Notes: generated by a model from the letters alone, not told the origin. A stretch of 64,000 nucleotides of DNA from Pseudoalteromonas haloplanktis ATCC 14393 (GCF_000238355.1 NZ_AHCA01000003.1:186001-250000); one strand, 5' to 3'; positions 38,352-50,208 are shown, numbered from the stretch's first letter. Program-made: numbers and translations.

Positions 38352-39248
38352 TTAATACTCTTGCTCTTGTTCAACTAGGCTTAACATCCATTCTTTAAAC
38401 GACACGATTTTACCTAGCTCAGATTGCGTTTCGCGGCTGACTAAATAGTAAGCGTTTTTACTTTCTAAACTATGATTAAATGGAATGACTAAGCGTCCAG
38501 CGTCAATGTCGGGTTTAGCAAGTACGCTATTGCCAATAGCAACACCTTGGCCATGTACGGCGGCTTGTAGCACCATGGATGAGTGGCTAAAAATGGGCCC
38601 CTGGTTTACTTGCACGTTGCGTACACCTGCGGTTTTCATCCAGGTTTTCCAATTTTTTCGCGTGGTATCATGCAATAAAGTATGATGCGCTAGATCACTG
38701 GGTTGATTTAATGGTTTTGGCCCAGTTAATAGCATGGGGCTGCACAGCGGCACTAAATATTCGGTATGAAGTTTATGGGTTTGCACCCCACTCCAATGAC
38801 CACGTCCATAATAAATAGCAACATCGACATCATCAGTCAGTGAGTTTTCATCTTGATCTTGGGCTTTTATTCGCACATCAATTTCAGGGTGCAATTCATT
38901 AAATAAGCTCAATCGCGGTACTAACCATTGAATAGCAAAGCTTGGGGTTAGACTGACTGTTAATGACCCTTTTGCGCCACGTGCTAACAACTTTTCTGTG
39001 GCATCAATAAGCTGAGTAAATATTTCTTTAATATCTAAAAAGTACCCTTGCCCTTCTTCGGTCAATAGTAATGAACGATTTTTGCGTAGAAAAAGCTTTA
39101 AACCAAGGTGCTCTTCTAAGGTTTTAATTTGATGACTCACCGCCGCCTGCGTGACATATAACTCTTCCGCCGCTTTGGTAAAGCTCAAGTGACGAGCTGC
39201 AGCTTCAAATGCTTTTAAGGCGTTTAATGGGGGAACACGACGAGACAT
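38352..39248 (-). CDS. gcvA: LysR-type regulator GcvA
   Basis: GcvA controls the glycine cleavage operon. The 298-aa protein has an N-terminal winged helix (PPLNALKAFEAAARHLSFTK, then TQAAVSHQIKTLEEHLGLKLF) closely matching E. coli GcvA, and a LysR effector domain. I chose ATG 39248; a TTG at 39257 would add three residues. It starts 58 bases downstream of the kdsA-operon terminator and has its own promoter. The ygdD-rlmM context supports orthology. Confidence 0.92.
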   Translation of the reverse strand: MSRRVPPLNALKAFEAAARHLSFTKAAEELYVTQAAVSHQIKTLEEHLGLKLFLRKNRSLLLTEEGQGYFLDIKEIFTQLIDATEKLLARGAKGSLTVSLTPSFAIQWLVPRLSLFNELHPEIDVRIKAQDQDENSLTDDVDVAIYYGRGHWSGVQTHKLHTEYLVPLCSPMLLTGPKPLNQPSDLAHHTLLHDTTRKNWKTWMKTAGVRNVQVNQGPIFSHSSMVLQAAVHGQGVAIGNSVLAKPDIDAGRLVIPFNHSLESKNAYYLVSRETQSELGKIVSFKEWMLSLVEQEQEY

Positions 39249-39305
39249 AGCAACCAAACTTAGAATTAGTTTTTCTTATGGGTGAATTATATATTCAAGG
39301 CAATA

Positions 39306-39329
39306 AAAAAGCGACCTAAGCCGCTTTTT
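39306..39329 (-). terminator. Terminator of the hemA-to-kdsA operon
   Basis: On the minus strand AAAAAGCG pairs with CGCTTTTT across an 8-base loop and is followed by a T-run, 20 bases past the kdsA stop. Confidence 0.8.
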
Positions 39330-39349
39330 AACTATTTATGAATCACGCA

Positions 39350-40207
<858 letters not shown>

Positions 40208-40214
40208 TCATTCC

Positions 40215-41468
40215 TTAAGGTGCAACTGCTTGCATCATTAATCCACAAATATACGCCATGTAAGTCCCCACGCCATAACCAAGTACGGCTAGTAACACGC
40301 CAACTGGTGCAAGCGACGGGTGAAATGCTGATGCCACTACAGGCGCTGATGCAGCGCCGCCGACATTCGCTTGCGAACCAACCGCCATATAAAATAACGG
40401 TGCTTTAATTATTTTAGCAACAATTAACATTAAGCTGGCATGGGTGAGCATCCAAATTAAACCTATCACAAAATACATTGGCGATTCGACTATTGCAGTG
40501 ATATTCATATGCAAACCAATAGAAGCAACGAGAATATATAAAAAGCAAGAGGCGACTTTTGATGCTCCAAACGCTTCAATGTGGCGCACTTTAGTAAACG
40601 ACAATGTAATACCAATGGTCGTCGAAATTACGATCAACCAGAAGAATTTACTGTTTAAGCTGTACTCTTGTGCCCATGGGAAATTAGCCCCAAAATAAGG
40701 CCCTAAGAAGTCGGCGCAAAAATGAGCAAGTCCAGTAATACCAAATGCAATAGCAATGATCATCATATAATCATTCATTGTTGGCATACGGGCATGCTCT
40801 GCTTGGTATTTTTCAACCCGGTTTTTTAACTCTTCAATTGCGCTAGTATCAGCACCAGTTTTTGCATCTATAGCTTTGTGATTAGCAGCCATTAGTAGTA
40901 ATACTGCCATCCATAAATTAGCGACGATCACATCAACCGTAACCATAGCAGAGAATATATCACCCCCTACTTCAAACATCTCTTTCATCGACGCTTGGTT
41001 TGCACCACCACCAATCCAACTACCTGCAATGGTCGTCATCCCACGCCATACTGCATCTGGACCATGGCCGCCAACAGCTTCCGGATACACTGCACTCATG
41101 ACCAAAATAGCCAGGGGGCCGCCAATAACAATCCCCACAGTACCGGTTAAAAACATAATTAATGCTTTTGGACCTAGGTTAATAATCGCTTTTAAATCAA
41201 TACTTATAGTCAGTAATATTAAACAAGCAGGCAGTAAATAACGTGATGCAACAAAATACACATTGGATGAATGACCATCAACAATGCCAAACGTGTTAAG
41301 TAGTGAGGGTAAAAAATAGCACAGTAGCAATGCTGGGACATATTTGTAAAACTTTTTCAGTGCACTATTTTGACTGTTCGATGTTTTAAAAATAAAGCCT
41401 AATATTACTGCGAGTAAACCAAAGACAACTGCGTCATTGGTGATCAGGGCCGTATGGGCGTCAGCCAT
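40215..41468 (-). CDS. DUF819-family membrane transporter
   Basis: A 417-aa protein with about 10-12 hydrophobic segments and the DUF819 (YjcL-like) motifs GSWIGGGANQASMKE and VGSQANVGGAASAPVVA. The two glycine-rich re-entrant motifs indicate an inverted-repeat carrier fold. The substrate is unknown; some family members are linked to peptide or osmolyte uptake, but nothing here decides. It is inserted between sirB1 and kdsA compared with E. coli. Confidence 0.85.
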   Translation of the reverse strand: MADAHTALITNDAVVFGLLAVILGFIFKTSNSQNSALKKFYKYVPALLLCYFLPSLLNTFGIVDGHSSNVYFVASRYLLPACLILLTISIDLKAIINLGPKALIMFLTGTVGIVIGGPLAILVMSAVYPEAVGGHGPDAVWRGMTTIAGSWIGGGANQASMKEMFEVGGDIFSAMVTVDVIVANLWMAVLLLMAANHKAIDAKTGADTSAIEELKNRVEKYQAEHARMPTMNDYMMIIAIAFGITGLAHFCADFLGPYFGANFPWAQEYSLNSKFFWLIVISTTIGITLSFTKVRHIEAFGASKVASCFLYILVASIGLHMNITAIVESPMYFVIGLIWMLTHASLMLIVAKIIKAPLFYMAVGSQANVGGAASAPVVASAFHPSLAPVGVLLAVLGYGVGTYMAYICGLMMQAVAP

Positions 41469-41485
41469 GTAAATTCCTTAAAAAG

Positions 41486-42313
41486 TTAATGGTGAGTTTT
41501 GTGATTATCTTCAAGTTCTTCAAGTTGATGCTGGATAATTTCAATCGCAGGATCATCTGGGCACTCATCGATAAAAAATTGTAAGTCGTCACGTGCCATT
41601 TTCGGACAATCTAACTGGTTAAGTAAATAGCCTCTGTCGCGCCTTTCGTACGGGTCATCGCCTATTAGCTCCATTAACATCTCAACGCAGCTCAAAGCAT
41701 GACCAAACTTATTGCTCGAAATGAACGCCCACTTTTGTTGCGCTAAATAAAGTTTGTACACTTCTTCGTCAAAAATAAGCTCAAGAGGCTCTTGCTCATC
41801 ACCATTTTCTTCACTGGCGTTTTCAGGAATGATATACCAACTTTGCTGCCCAGAGCTTGGCTCCAACAAATACCCTTCTTCATCACTGATGGCAACATGG
41901 ACATTTATTTCACTATTATTAATTGTCACATTGGCATCAAAGTCAGCATGATTAAGTAAGTGGCAAAGTAAAATTGCTAACGTAGTTTCTGAGCCACTGC
42001 GCATACTTAACATATAGCTAAAGCTATTAAGGGTATATTCGGGAACTTTCAGGCTAGACACGCTAAATAACCACTGCGTAAAAAACATGTCAACTATCGC
42101 GTCAAAACGATCGTGAATGTCGTCGTGTTGTTGGCACAGTTCGGTGACTTGCGTTTCAAAGTCGTTTAAGGTGGCAAAGCTATCACTTAAATCGGCATGG
42201 GGATCCCACTTCGCTTCAGCGCTGATGCAACGATACAACGCTTGGGGTGCGAATGTGTCAAAAGCCTCATCTTGATAGGGTTCATTTTGATCTTCAAACC
42301 AAGGGGTGGTCAT
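41486..42313 (-). CDS. sirB1: SirB1 family protein (transglutaminase-like, TPR)
   Basis: A 275-aa protein matching E. coli YchA (269 aa). It has an N-terminal acidic stretch, a transglutaminase-like core (SYMLSMRSGSETTLAILLCHLL) where the usual catalytic Cys is replaced by Ser/Thr, and a C-terminal TPR-like helix pair (RGYLLNQLDCPKMARDDLQFF). Function is unknown. The gene order prmC-(HD-GYP)-sirB2-sirB1-kdsA supports the identity. Confidence 0.88.
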   Translation of the reverse strand: MTTPWFEDQNEPYQDEAFDTFAPQALYRCISAEAKWDPHADLSDSFATLNDFETQVTELCQQHDDIHDRFDAIVDMFFTQWLFSVSSLKVPEYTLNSFSYMLSMRSGSETTLAILLCHLLNHADFDANVTINNSEINVHVAISDEEGYLLEPSSGQQSWYIIPENASEENGDEQEPLELIFDEEVYKLYLAQQKWAFISSNKFGHALSCVEMLMELIGDDPYERRDRGYLLNQLDCPKMARDDLQFFIDECPDDPAIEIIQHQLEELEDNHKTHH

Positions 42314-42436
42314 TTATACGGCAACATCTTAAATAGAAAATGAACGACTAGTTTACCTAGTTTTTAAAGCAGATACCAACGCCGTAGTTAAGTTTACTGT
42401 GCAAAGGCAAGAAATAGCCATTGCACAATCATAACT

Positions 42437-42811
42437 TTAAAGAAATAAAGCCGTTTTAGTAACAGCCAATTTACCAATTAGTGCTATCACCACTGTTGTT
42501 GCAACTAAAAACAACACTTTAACGTTGGTTTTTTGCTGTTTACTGGCAATAATGCCCAAAGCGATATAAGCAATTACAAGTACAATTTTTTCGAGTAACC
42601 ACATTTGTTCTAGCGGATTTATTTTAGCAATCGCCATTAAACTGATGGCTGAAATAAGTAACAAGGTATCTGTGGCATGACTGCCAATAAACACCAATTT
42701 ATTTTTAGCGATAGCACCACTGCCTAATCGAGAAAATGAACGAATATAAAATAAAACAATGCTTAAAACTGCGATTGCCATGTGTGTGTGTTTTACTGCT
42801 AAATAATCCAT
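42437..42811 (-). CDS. sirB2: SirB2 family membrane protein
   Basis: A 124-aa protein with four hydrophobic helices. The first includes the HTHMAIAVLSIVLFYIRSF pattern of SirB2 (E. coli YchQ). Function unknown. It lies between the HD-GYP regulator and sirB1, 123 bases upstream of the latter. Confidence 0.87.
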   Translation of the reverse strand: MDYLAVKHTHMAIAVLSIVLFYIRSFSRLGSGAIAKNKLVFIGSHATDTLLLISAISLMAIAKINPLEQMWLLEKIVLVIAYIALGIIASKQQKTNVKVLFLVATTVVIALIGKLAVTKTALFL

Positions 42812-42844
42812 ATGCCCCTAACTACTCATTAATGTTAAAAATTT

Positions 42845-44386
42845 TTAATCTGGAAAACGCGCCAATATTTGTTCAAGTTCTTCAAGGTGTGCATTAAACA
42901 CATCAACTAACTTAGGCTCAAAGTGCTTGCCTTTTTGTTGGTTAATTTCATGAACGACATCATCAACAGTCCACGCCTGTTTATAACAGCGTTTATGGCG
43001 TAGTGCATCATATACATCAGCAAGTGCGACAATGCGTCCAAACACATGAATATCAAAACCTTTAAGCCCTTGTGGGTAACCCGTACCATCCCATTTCTCA
43101 TGGTGATCACGTGCAATCTCAGCTCCCGCATTAACAATTTCTCGGCGCGAACCTTGTAGAATTAAATAGCCTTTTTGGGTATGAGTTTTCATCACTTCCC
43201 ACTCTTCATCGGTCAATTTAGCGGGCTTATTTAAAATAGCATCTGGAATACCGACTTTACCAACATCATGCAATGGCGAAGCTAAGCGCACAAGCTCTGC
43301 CTCGCGCTTTGATAAGCCATAACCCAAAGCTAATGTATTACAAATATGTGAAACCCGTTTAACATGATTCCCTGTTTCAGTAGAGCGCTGCTCGAGCGCT
43401 TCACTTAAACGAAGTACGAGTTCTTGTTGAGTCGCTTCAATTTCCGATTGCAATTGCACATTCTCATACGCAAGTTGTACATTTTGCGAAAATATCTCAA
43501 TTAAATGCCGCTGTGTGTCTGTTAAATATTTAGGGATCCCAGAAATAAATAACATTGAATTATGGTTATGCTCACTGCAACAGTATGCAAACAGATAATT
43601 ATCTTTATAAACTATGGTTTTATCTCTGAGCGCTTGTCTACACGCCGAAAGTTGCTCCGTATTAAGCACTTCTTCAATTGCTTTACCTTCACTGCGCTCA
43701 AAATCGCCTCGTCCAGAAAAAACGACCAACTTATGTTGATTATCTTGTGGATTTCCTGCGACTAAACTCGTTGCATACATGGCTTGGTCAACAGTGCCTA
43801 ACAACGACGTTAGTTGTTGCATTACCCCTTCAATAAAGTGATCAAGTGAATGGGCTGAAAAGATATCTCTGGATGCTGTTATTATTTTTTCAAGCCCTTG
43901 GCGAGACTGCTCAATTGATAAAATGTCACGGTAAGAACGCAGGCTCGACATTACCACTGTAAATAACTTTTGTGCTGTGAGTTCCGTTTTAGATTTGTAG
44001 TCATTAATATCGTAGTTAACGATAACTTGCCGTTCTGGAGCTTGGCCTGGCTGGCCTGTACGAAGGATAATACGAATATGATTATTTTTTGCAACTTCAC
44101 GAATGTATTGCGCAACTTTTAAACCTGCGTCATCGGTTTCCATTACTACGTCAAGTAGCACCACGGCTGCATCTGGGTTTTCATCTATTTGTATCTTCGC
44201 TTCACTGCCTGAGTATGCGCTAATAAACTCTAAACGTTTATCTTGAAATTCAAAATCACTTAATGCTAGCTTTGTTACAGCATGAACCTCGGGCTCATCA
44301 TCAACTATAATAACTTTCCATGTTCCCTTTATCACTTCACAAACCTCTTCTTGCGGTTCGTCCGAAAATAAAAAATCATCCATCAT
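42845..44386 (-). CDS. Response regulator with DUF3369 and HD-GYP phosphodiesterase domains
   Basis: A 513-aa protein: receiver (about 22-145) with the DD pair at 29-30, phospho-acceptor Asp79 in VVLLDVV and Lys131; then a DUF3369 GAF-like region (about 160-320); then an HD-GYP domain with SPLHDVGKVGIPD and HHEKWDGTGYPQGL, all metal ligands visible. Such enzymes hydrolyse cyclic di-GMP. It is an insertion into the conserved hemA-prfA-prmC-sirB2 order and has a 50-base gap from prmC, so it may share that transcript. Confidence 0.93.
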   Translation of the reverse strand: MMDDFLFSDEPQEEVCEVIKGTWKVIIVDDEPEVHAVTKLALSDFEFQDKRLEFISAYSGSEAKIQIDENPDAAVVLLDVVMETDDAGLKVAQYIREVAKNNHIRIILRTGQPGQAPERQVIVNYDINDYKSKTELTAQKLFTVVMSSLRSYRDILSIEQSRQGLEKIITASRDIFSAHSLDHFIEGVMQQLTSLLGTVDQAMYATSLVAGNPQDNQHKLVVFSGRGDFERSEGKAIEEVLNTEQLSACRQALRDKTIVYKDNYLFAYCCSEHNHNSMLFISGIPKYLTDTQRHLIEIFSQNVQLAYENVQLQSEIEATQQELVLRLSEALEQRSTETGNHVKRVSHICNTLALGYGLSKREAELVRLASPLHDVGKVGIPDAILNKPAKLTDEEWEVMKTHTQKGYLILQGSRREIVNAGAEIARDHHEKWDGTGYPQGLKGFDIHVFGRIVALADVYDALRHKRCYKQAWTVDDVVHEINQQKGKHFEPKLVDVFNAHLEELEQILARFPD

Positions 44387-44436
44387 ACTGAGTCCTCAAA
44401 GGCATTTATGCTGCTCTCGCACCGTAATTTTTATAG

Positions 44437-45279
44437 TTATCCAGGCCACTGTGCAAGCGTTACACGATCATTATCTGCTAAATCTTTAACTGTAAGTATA
44501 TTTGTATACGCCATTTGTGCAAAAAAACTATGCACTTTAGTACTTTGTTGATATCCATGCTCAATTAAAAGCGTACCATTTGGGGCTAAAAAATCGCGAG
44601 CTTGAGTAATAATATATTTAATGTCTGCCATTCCGTCATCATCGGCCACCAGTGCAGATAGCGGTTCAAAACGCACATCACCTTGGCTTAAATGAATATC
44701 ATCATGTTCAATATACGGCGGGTTACTAACTATTAAATCAAACTGTTGTGCAGCAACATGACTAAACCAATTACTTTGCACAAAGTTCACGTTAGTAAAA
44801 CCCAATCGCTGTTTATTTGTATTCGCCAGTGAAACTGCATCAGCCACTCTGTCAACACCAGTTATTTGCCAATCAGGCATTTCGCTGGCCAATGCAAGGG
44901 CTATTGCGCCAGTACCAGTGCCTAAATCAAGTACTTTGGCAGTTGTGGGGAGAGCTAAACCTAGAGCATGCTCTACCAGTGTTTCAGTATCAGGACGCGG
45001 GATCAAGGTGGTTGGGTTAACTTGCAAAGGCAAGCTCCAAAACTCCCGCAACCCCGTAATGTGAGCTACTGGTTCGCCATTTAAACGCCGCTGACAATAC
45101 TCGTCAAATTGCTGTTGTTGCGCATCACTAAGATGATGTTCTGGCCAACTAAATAAATAACTTCGAGGTTTTTGTAACACATCGAGTAATAACACTTGCG
45201 CATCAAGTTTTGCACTATCACTGCTACTTTGCAACAACAAAGTAGCTCGTGTTACAGCGCTTTCAACCGTGTCTGTCAC
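44437..45279 (-). CDS. prmC: Release factor glutamine methyltransferase
   Basis: PrmC methylates the GGQ glutamine of RF1 and RF2. The 280-aa protein has a helical N-terminal domain, the SAM motif VLDLGTGTGAIALALA and the NPPY motif (VSNPPYIE). It follows prfA with a 2-base gap, the usual pairing of RF1 with its modifying enzyme. Confidence 0.95.
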   Translation of the reverse strand: MTDTVESAVTRATLLLQSSSDSAKLDAQVLLLDVLQKPRSYLFSWPEHHLSDAQQQQFDEYCQRRLNGEPVAHITGLREFWSLPLQVNPTTLIPRPDTETLVEHALGLALPTTAKVLDLGTGTGAIALALASEMPDWQITGVDRVADAVSLANTNKQRLGFTNVNFVQSNWFSHVAAQQFDLIVSNPPYIEHDDIHLSQGDVRFEPLSALVADDDGMADIKYIITQARDFLAPNGTLLIEHGYQQSTKVHSFFAQMAYTNILTVKDLADNDRVTLAQWPG

Positions 45280-45281
45280 AA

Positions 45282-46367
45282 TTATTCATCACCCATCGCA
45301 GCAAGTAAGTCTGCCTGATGCTCTTGCATTAATGGTTCGATAACACAGCCTAAATCACCTGCTACAACTTCATTTAAACGATACAGTGTTAAATTAATAC
45401 GGTGATCAGTTATACGTCCTTGCGGGTAATTATAAGTACGAATACGCTCTGAACGATCGCCACTACCAACTAAGTTACGACGCTCGGAAGCTTCTGCAGC
45501 GTGGCGTTTTTCATCTTCAGCTTGTTGCAGGCGTGCAGCAAGGACTGACATCGCTTTCGCACGGTTTTTATGCTGTGACCGCTCATCTTGACACTCAACC
45601 ACAACTCCCGTTGGTAAATGAGTAATACGAATAGCTGAGTCTGTTTTATTTACGTGCTGGCCCCCAGCACCTGAGGCGCGGAAGGTATCAACTTTTATGT
45701 CTGCTGTATTAATTTGAATTGCTTCAGCTTCCGGAATTTCAGCCATCACCGCCACTGTACAGGCTGATGTATGAACGCGCCCTTGTGATTCGGTCTCTGG
45801 TACACGCTGTACTCGATGCGCACCTGACTCGAACTTAAGTTGACCGTACACCCCTTCACCACTGATATTTGCAATAACTTCCTTATAACCACCATGCTCA
45901 CCTTCATTGGTGCTGACCACTTCCACTTTCCATTTTTTGGTTTCTGCATAACGGCTATACATACGAAACAGATCACCGGCAAAAATTGCCGCTTCATCAC
46001 CACCTGTTCCAGCACGAACTTCCAAGAATACGTTATTATTGTCTCGTGGATCTTTTGGTAACATCAGCACTTGTATTTGCTCTTCAATTGCCAAAATCTG
46101 TGCTTTCGCTTCTTTATATTCTTCTTGCGCCATTTCTCGCATGTCAGGATCTGAATCTTTAAGCATTTCTTCAGCCGTTGCTACATCATCCTGTGTTTGC
46201 TGATAGGCAAGGAATGCTTTAACAATTTCTTCTAACTCTGAATACTCTTTAGAAAGTGTACGAAAGCGATTTTGATCGCTGATCACAGACGGGTCACTTA
46301 GCAGCGCTTGTACTTCTTCATAACGCTCAACTAAGGTTTCTAACTTACGATATACGGACTCTTTCAT
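45282..46367 (-). CDS. prfA: Peptide chain release factor 1
   Basis: RF1 reads UAA and UAG. At 361 aa, E. coli-like in length. The GGQ motif (235-237) lies in [11 protein letters not shown], and the stop-recognition tripeptide is PET (190-192) where E. coli has PAT. I chose ATG 46367 with an AGGA upstream; a longer frame from 46388 would add seven residues and overlap hemA. It is 7 bases downstream of hemA. Confidence 0.95.
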   Translation of the reverse strand: MKESVYRKLETLVERYEEVQALLSDPSVISDQNRFRTLSKEYSELEEIVKAFLAYQQTQDDVATAEEMLKDSDPDMREMAQEEYKEAKAQILAIEEQIQVLMLPKDPRDNNNVFLEVRAGTGGDEAAIFAGDLFRMYSRYAETKKWKVEVVSTNEGEHGGYKEVIANISGEGVYGQLKFESGAHRVQRVPETESQGRVHTSACTVAVMAEIPEAEAIQINTADIKVDTFRASGAGGQHVNKTDSAIRITHLPTGVVVECQDERSQHKNRAKAMSVLAARLQQAEDEKRHAAEASERRNLVGSGDRSERIRTYNYPQGRITDHRINLTLYRLNEVVAGDLGCVIEPLMQEHQADLLAAMGDE

Positions 46368-46374
46368 GTAACTG

Positions 46375-47631
46375 CTATTCCTGATCAATACCTAACATTT
46401 TCTTTAATTGGCTTAACTGAGCAACTTCACCTTTTTTTGCCGCATCTTGAATTGCACGGGTAGGTGCGTGCATCAAACGGTTGGTTAATTTGTTGGCCAG
46501 CTCTAAAATAATTTTTTCTGCGTCTTTACCGGTATTTAATTGGCTAATTGCCTTATCAACCAGTTCAGACTTTATATCATGTACATCTTGACGATATGAA
46601 CGGATCAAGTCGACAGAGTCGAGAGAACGCATCCACATTACAAATTCGGTACAGCGCTCAGTTATAATATCCTGCGCTTCATCGGCGGCTTGCTCTCTTG
46701 AGGCGATATTTTCGCTTACTATTGTCTGTAAGTCATCAACCGAATACAAATAGGCAGCATCTAATTCACCCACTTGACTTTCAATATCACGCGGCACTGC
46801 AATATCAATAAATAACATAGGCTTATTACGGCGCTGTTTAAGTGCTTGCTCAACTACACCTTTACCAATTATCGGTAATGTGCTGGCTGTCGAGCTAATT
46901 ACAATGTCAGCTTGATGTAAACGCTCTGGTAATTGCGCTAACGCAATGATATCTGCATTCACTTCCTCAGCTAATAAACGCGCTCGTTCAATGGTGCGAT
47001 TGGCTACTGTGATCTGTTGCGGATCATTTTGATATAAATGTTTAGCAACTAATTCTATGGTTTCGCCAGCACCAATTAACAATACCTTCGTTTTATCTAA
47101 TTTACCGTATATATGTTTGGCTAAATTAACCGCAGCATACGCTACCGATACCGCACTAGCACCAATATCCGTTTCAGTACGTACTTGTTTTGCGACCGAG
47201 AACGTTTTTTGAAACAAGCGATCAAACACTACGCTGACTGAGTTATGATTTTTAGCACTATTATAAGCTTGCTTAATTTGCCCCAGTATTTGCGGTTCAC
47301 CGAGCACTAATGAGTCGAGTCCGCACGCAACCCGCATTAAATGATTAATCGCCTCGTTATCTTGATGGCAATATACATTACTGCTCAGTTCATATTCATC
47401 CAAACCATGGAAACTGGCTAACCATTGCAACAGTATTTGGGAATTTTGCTGGGCAAGGCTACAATAGATTTCTGTTCGGTTACAGGTTGACACTATAACC
47501 GCTTCATTAAACTGATCGTGATCACTCAGTTGCTGTAATGCTTCTGACAATTGCTCAGGCGAAAAGGCAACCTTTTCTCGTAATTCTACAGATGCGGTTT
47601 TATGATTAATACCAAGTGCTACTATGGTCAT
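46375..47631 (-). CDS. hemA: Glutamyl-tRNA reductase
   Basis: HemA reduces glutamyl-tRNA(Glu) to glutamate-1-semialdehyde, the first step of tetrapyrrole synthesis. The 418-aa protein has the active-site Cys50 in [20 protein letters not shown] and the NADPH-binding [12 protein letters not shown] chose ATG 47631; an upstream TTG at 47640 is less likely. It heads the operon to kdsA and is divergent from lolB. Its substrate tRNA(Glu) is encoded eight times in this same window. Confidence 0.96.
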   Translation of the reverse strand: MTIVALGINHKTASVELREKVAFSPEQLSEALQQLSDHDQFNEAVIVSTCNRTEIYCSLAQQNSQILLQWLASFHGLDEYELSSNVYCHQDNEAINHLMRVACGLDSLVLGEPQILGQIKQAYNSAKNHNSVSVVFDRLFQKTFSVAKQVRTETDIGASAVSVAYAAVNLAKHIYGKLDKTKVLLIGAGETIELVAKHLYQNDPQQITVANRTIERARLLAEEVNADIIALAQLPERLHQADIVISSTASTLPIIGKGVVEQALKQRRNKPMLFIDIAVPRDIESQVGELDAAYLYSVDDLQTIVSENIASREQAADEAQDIITERCTEFVMWMRSLDSVDLIRSYRQDVHDIKSELVDKAISQLNTGKDAEKIILELANKLTNRLMHAPTRAIQDAAKKGEVAQLSQLKKMLGIDQE

Positions 47632-47693
47632 AAGTGCCAAATATTGCTAAGCCGTGCGTGAAAGACGATAATTTTACCAAAAATCAGCGGAAT

Positions 47694-48302
47694 ATGGAAA
47701 GTAAGGAACGACATTTGATTCGACTATATTTGATTTTACTCATCTTTTTTTTATTTTTAAGTGGTTGCGCGCAGCAAATTCAGCCACAAACAGCCCTTTA
47801 TGATGACTGGAAGTCGCAATTATCACAACAAAGCAATTGGCAAGTAGAAGGTAAACTCGCCTTTATTAGCCCAGATGAACGCCAATCTGCTAATTTAAAT
47901 TGGCAACAACAGGAAGCATTAAACCAATTAATTCTCACTAGTTTTATCGGTACCCGTGTTTTGGCATTAACTCAAAATAGTGACGGTGCTGAACTTGAAT
48001 ACGATGATGAAGTTTATCATGATGTAAACGCATCACGTCTCCTTGCGAGACTTACAGGGTTTACCATCCCAATGGACAGGGCTGATGACTGGTTAAAAGG
48101 CACCGTTATTGATTCAAGCCTACAGGTTGATGAACTTGGTCGCGCAAAGAGCGTAACTTGGCATGCAGCGGATGGTGCTCAATGGCAAATCAATTACGCT
48201 GACTACCAACAATATGCCGGTTTTTGGCTGCCGAAAAAGCTGACTTTAAAACACCGCGATATTAAAATAAAAATTCAACTCTATGAGTGGCACTTTGACT
48301 AA
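47694..48302 (+). CDS. lolB: Outer-membrane lipoprotein insertion protein LolB
   Basis: LolB receives lipoproteins from LolA and inserts them into the outer membrane. The 202-aa protein is itself a lipoprotein: lipobox LSGC with Cys25. WQVEGKLAFISPDERQSANLNWQ matches the family start of the beta-barrel. I chose ATG 47694 because the signal peptide begins there, although the ribosome-binding site is weak. The hemA-divergent lolB-ispE-prs order is the E. coli arrangement. Confidence 0.92.
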   Translation: MESKERHLIRLYLILLIFFLFLSGCAQQIQPQTALYDDWKSQLSQQSNWQVEGKLAFISPDERQSANLNWQQQEALNQLILTSFIGTRVLALTQNSDGAELEYDDEVYHDVNASRLLARLTGFTIPMDRADDWLKGTVIDSSLQVDELGRAKSVTWHAADGAQWQINYADYQQYAGFWLPKKLTLKHRDIKIKIQLYEWHFD

Positions 48303-48318
48303 CATAAATAAACACACT

Positions 48319-49185
48319 ATGACTTCATTTTCTTTACTCGCTCCGGCAAAACTGAATTTATTTTTACACATAAATGGTCGCCGTGATGATGGCTATCATG
48401 AGCTTGAAACCCTATTTACATTTTTAAATTATGGCGATCAACTCACCTTTACTTTGAGTGAAACAACAGAGATTGAAATCACAGGCGATACCTTTGATAT
48501 CCCCCTGCAAGATAATTTAATCTATAAAGCGGCTGTTTTATTACAAAAACACACCAATTCATCGCAGGGTGCAAAAATAAATTTAACTAAAATTTTGCCT
48601 ATGGGTGGCGGTGTTGGCGGAGGTTCTTCCGATGCAGCAAGCACGCTTTTAGCGCTTAATAAATTATGGCACTGCCAATTATCGCTGCTTGAATTAGCAG
48701 AACTGGGGGTGCAGCTAGGTGCCGATGTGCCTGTATTTATAAATGGCAAAAGCGCTCTAGCTCAAGGTATTGGCGAGAAGTTGCTCGATGTTGAGCTGCC
48801 GTCAAAATGGTATTGTGTGGTTCATCCTAGTGAACATGTAAGCACAGCCAAAATATTTACTCACCCCGATTTAAAACGTGATACACCGAAGCTAAAAGGT
48901 GATTGGCAACAGCAAACATTAAGCAACGATTGTGAGCCTTTAGTCAAAAAGCTCTGCCCTGAGGTTGAAAAGACCCTCCAGTGGTTGCTAAAATACGCTC
49001 CGTCGAAGATGACTGGCACAGGTTCATGCTGTTTTGTTGAATTTGCCACGCAAAAAGAAGCACAACATGTTCTTGAAAATCTCCCCCATAATTGGGACGG
49101 TTTTATTGCCAGCAGCGTTAATATCTCTCCTGCCCATACGCAGTTGAACGCTATTCATTTAAGCAATGAAGTAACGTACAAGTAA
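48319..49185 (+). CDS. ispE: 4-diphosphocytidyl-2-C-methyl-D-erythritol kinase
   Basis: IspE phosphorylates CDP-ME in the non-mevalonate isoprenoid pathway. The 288-aa GHMP kinase has PAKLNLFLHI at the N-terminus (catalytic Lys11) and the glycine-rich ATP loop PMGGGVGGGSSDAAS (about 95-109). I chose ATG 48319 so that the N-terminus matches the family; an ATG at 48283 would overlap lolB by 20 bases and add 12 residues. Confidence 0.93.
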   Translation: MTSFSLLAPAKLNLFLHINGRRDDGYHELETLFTFLNYGDQLTFTLSETTEIEITGDTFDIPLQDNLIYKAAVLLQKHTNSSQGAKINLTKILPMGGGVGGGSSDAASTLLALNKLWHCQLSLLELAELGVQLGADVPVFINGKSALAQGIGEKLLDVELPSKWYCVVHPSEHVSTAKIFTHPDLKRDTPKLKGDWQQQTLSNDCEPLVKKLCPEVEKTLQWLLKYAPSKMTGTGSCCFVEFATQKEAQHVLENLPHNWDGFIASSVNISPAHTQLNAIHLSNEVTYK

Positions 49186-49260
49186 ATTAGTTTAAGTTAA
49201 TAAGCAGTACTTTATGTATCACTTATTAGTCCAAAAATTCAGTGCCTGAGGAACCCTACC

Positions 49261-50208
49261 GTGCCTGACATGAAGCTCTTCGCTGGTAACGCAACACCTG
49301 AGTTAGCTCAAAAAGTTGCAAAACGTTTATATATTGAAGTAGGCGATGCTGTTGTTGGCCGTTTTAGCGACGGTGAGATCAGTGTTCAAATTAATGAAAA
49401 TGTTCGTGGCTCGGATGTTTTTATTGTGCAATCAACCTGTGCCCCTACAAACGATAACTTGATGGAGCTTATCGTTATGGTTGATGCCTTACGTCGTGCA
49501 TCTGCAGGTCGTATTACAGCCGTCATTCCTTATTTTGGTTATGCACGTCAAGACCGTCGAGTACGTTCTGCCCGTGTGCCAATCACAGCAAAAGTTGTTG
49601 CCGATTTCTTATCAAGTGTAGGTGTTGACCGTGTTCTTACGGTTGATTTACACGCTGAGCAAATCCAAGGCTTCTTTGATGTACCAGTTGATAACGTATT
49701 TGGTAGCCCAGTGCTACTTGATGATATGAAAGAGCGTCAGTTTGATGATGTTGTTGTTGTATCACCAGATATCGGCGGCGTAGTGCGTGCTCGTGCTATT
49801 GCTAAGCTTTTAAACGATACCGACCTTGCAATTATTGATAAACGTCGTCCACAAGCGAATGTTTCTCAAGTTATGCATATTATTGGTGACGTTGAAGGTC
49901 GTGACTGTATTATCGTTGATGATATGATCGACACTGGCGGTACTTTATGTAAAGCAGCTGAAGCACTTAAAGAACATGGCGCTAAGCGTGTATTTGCATA
50001 CGCAACCCACCCTGTACTTTCTGGTAAAGCCGTAGAAAATATTCGTAACTCTGTTATTGATGAAGTAATTGTTACTGATTCAATTCCACTGTCTGCTGAA
50101 TTAAAAGCAATTGATAAAATTAAAGTGTTAACACTTGCAGACATGTTAGCGGAAACGATTCGTCGTATTAGTAATGAAGAGTCAATCTCTGCGATGTTCG
50201 AACACTAA
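49261..50208 (+). CDS. prs: Ribose-phosphate pyrophosphokinase
   Basis: Prs makes PRPP for nucleotide, histidine, tryptophan and NAD synthesis. At 315 aa it aligns along its whole length with the E. coli enzyme, including [12 protein letters not shown] and the PRPP loop [10 protein letters not shown]. The GTG start ([11 protein letters not shown]) and TGAGGAA ribosome-binding site match the conserved start. A terminator follows. Confidence 0.97.
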   Translation: MPDMKLFAGNATPELAQKVAKRLYIEVGDAVVGRFSDGEISVQINENVRGSDVFIVQSTCAPTNDNLMELIVMVDALRRASAGRITAVIPYFGYARQDRRVRSARVPITAKVVADFLSSVGVDRVLTVDLHAEQIQGFFDVPVDNVFGSPVLLDDMKERQFDDVVVVSPDIGGVVRARAIAKLLNDTDLAIIDKRRPQANVSQVMHIIGDVEGRDCIIVDDMIDTGGTLCKAAEALKEHGAKRVFAYATHPVLSGKAVENIRNSVIDEVIVTDSIPLSAELKAIDKIKVLTLADMLAETIRRISNEESISAMFEH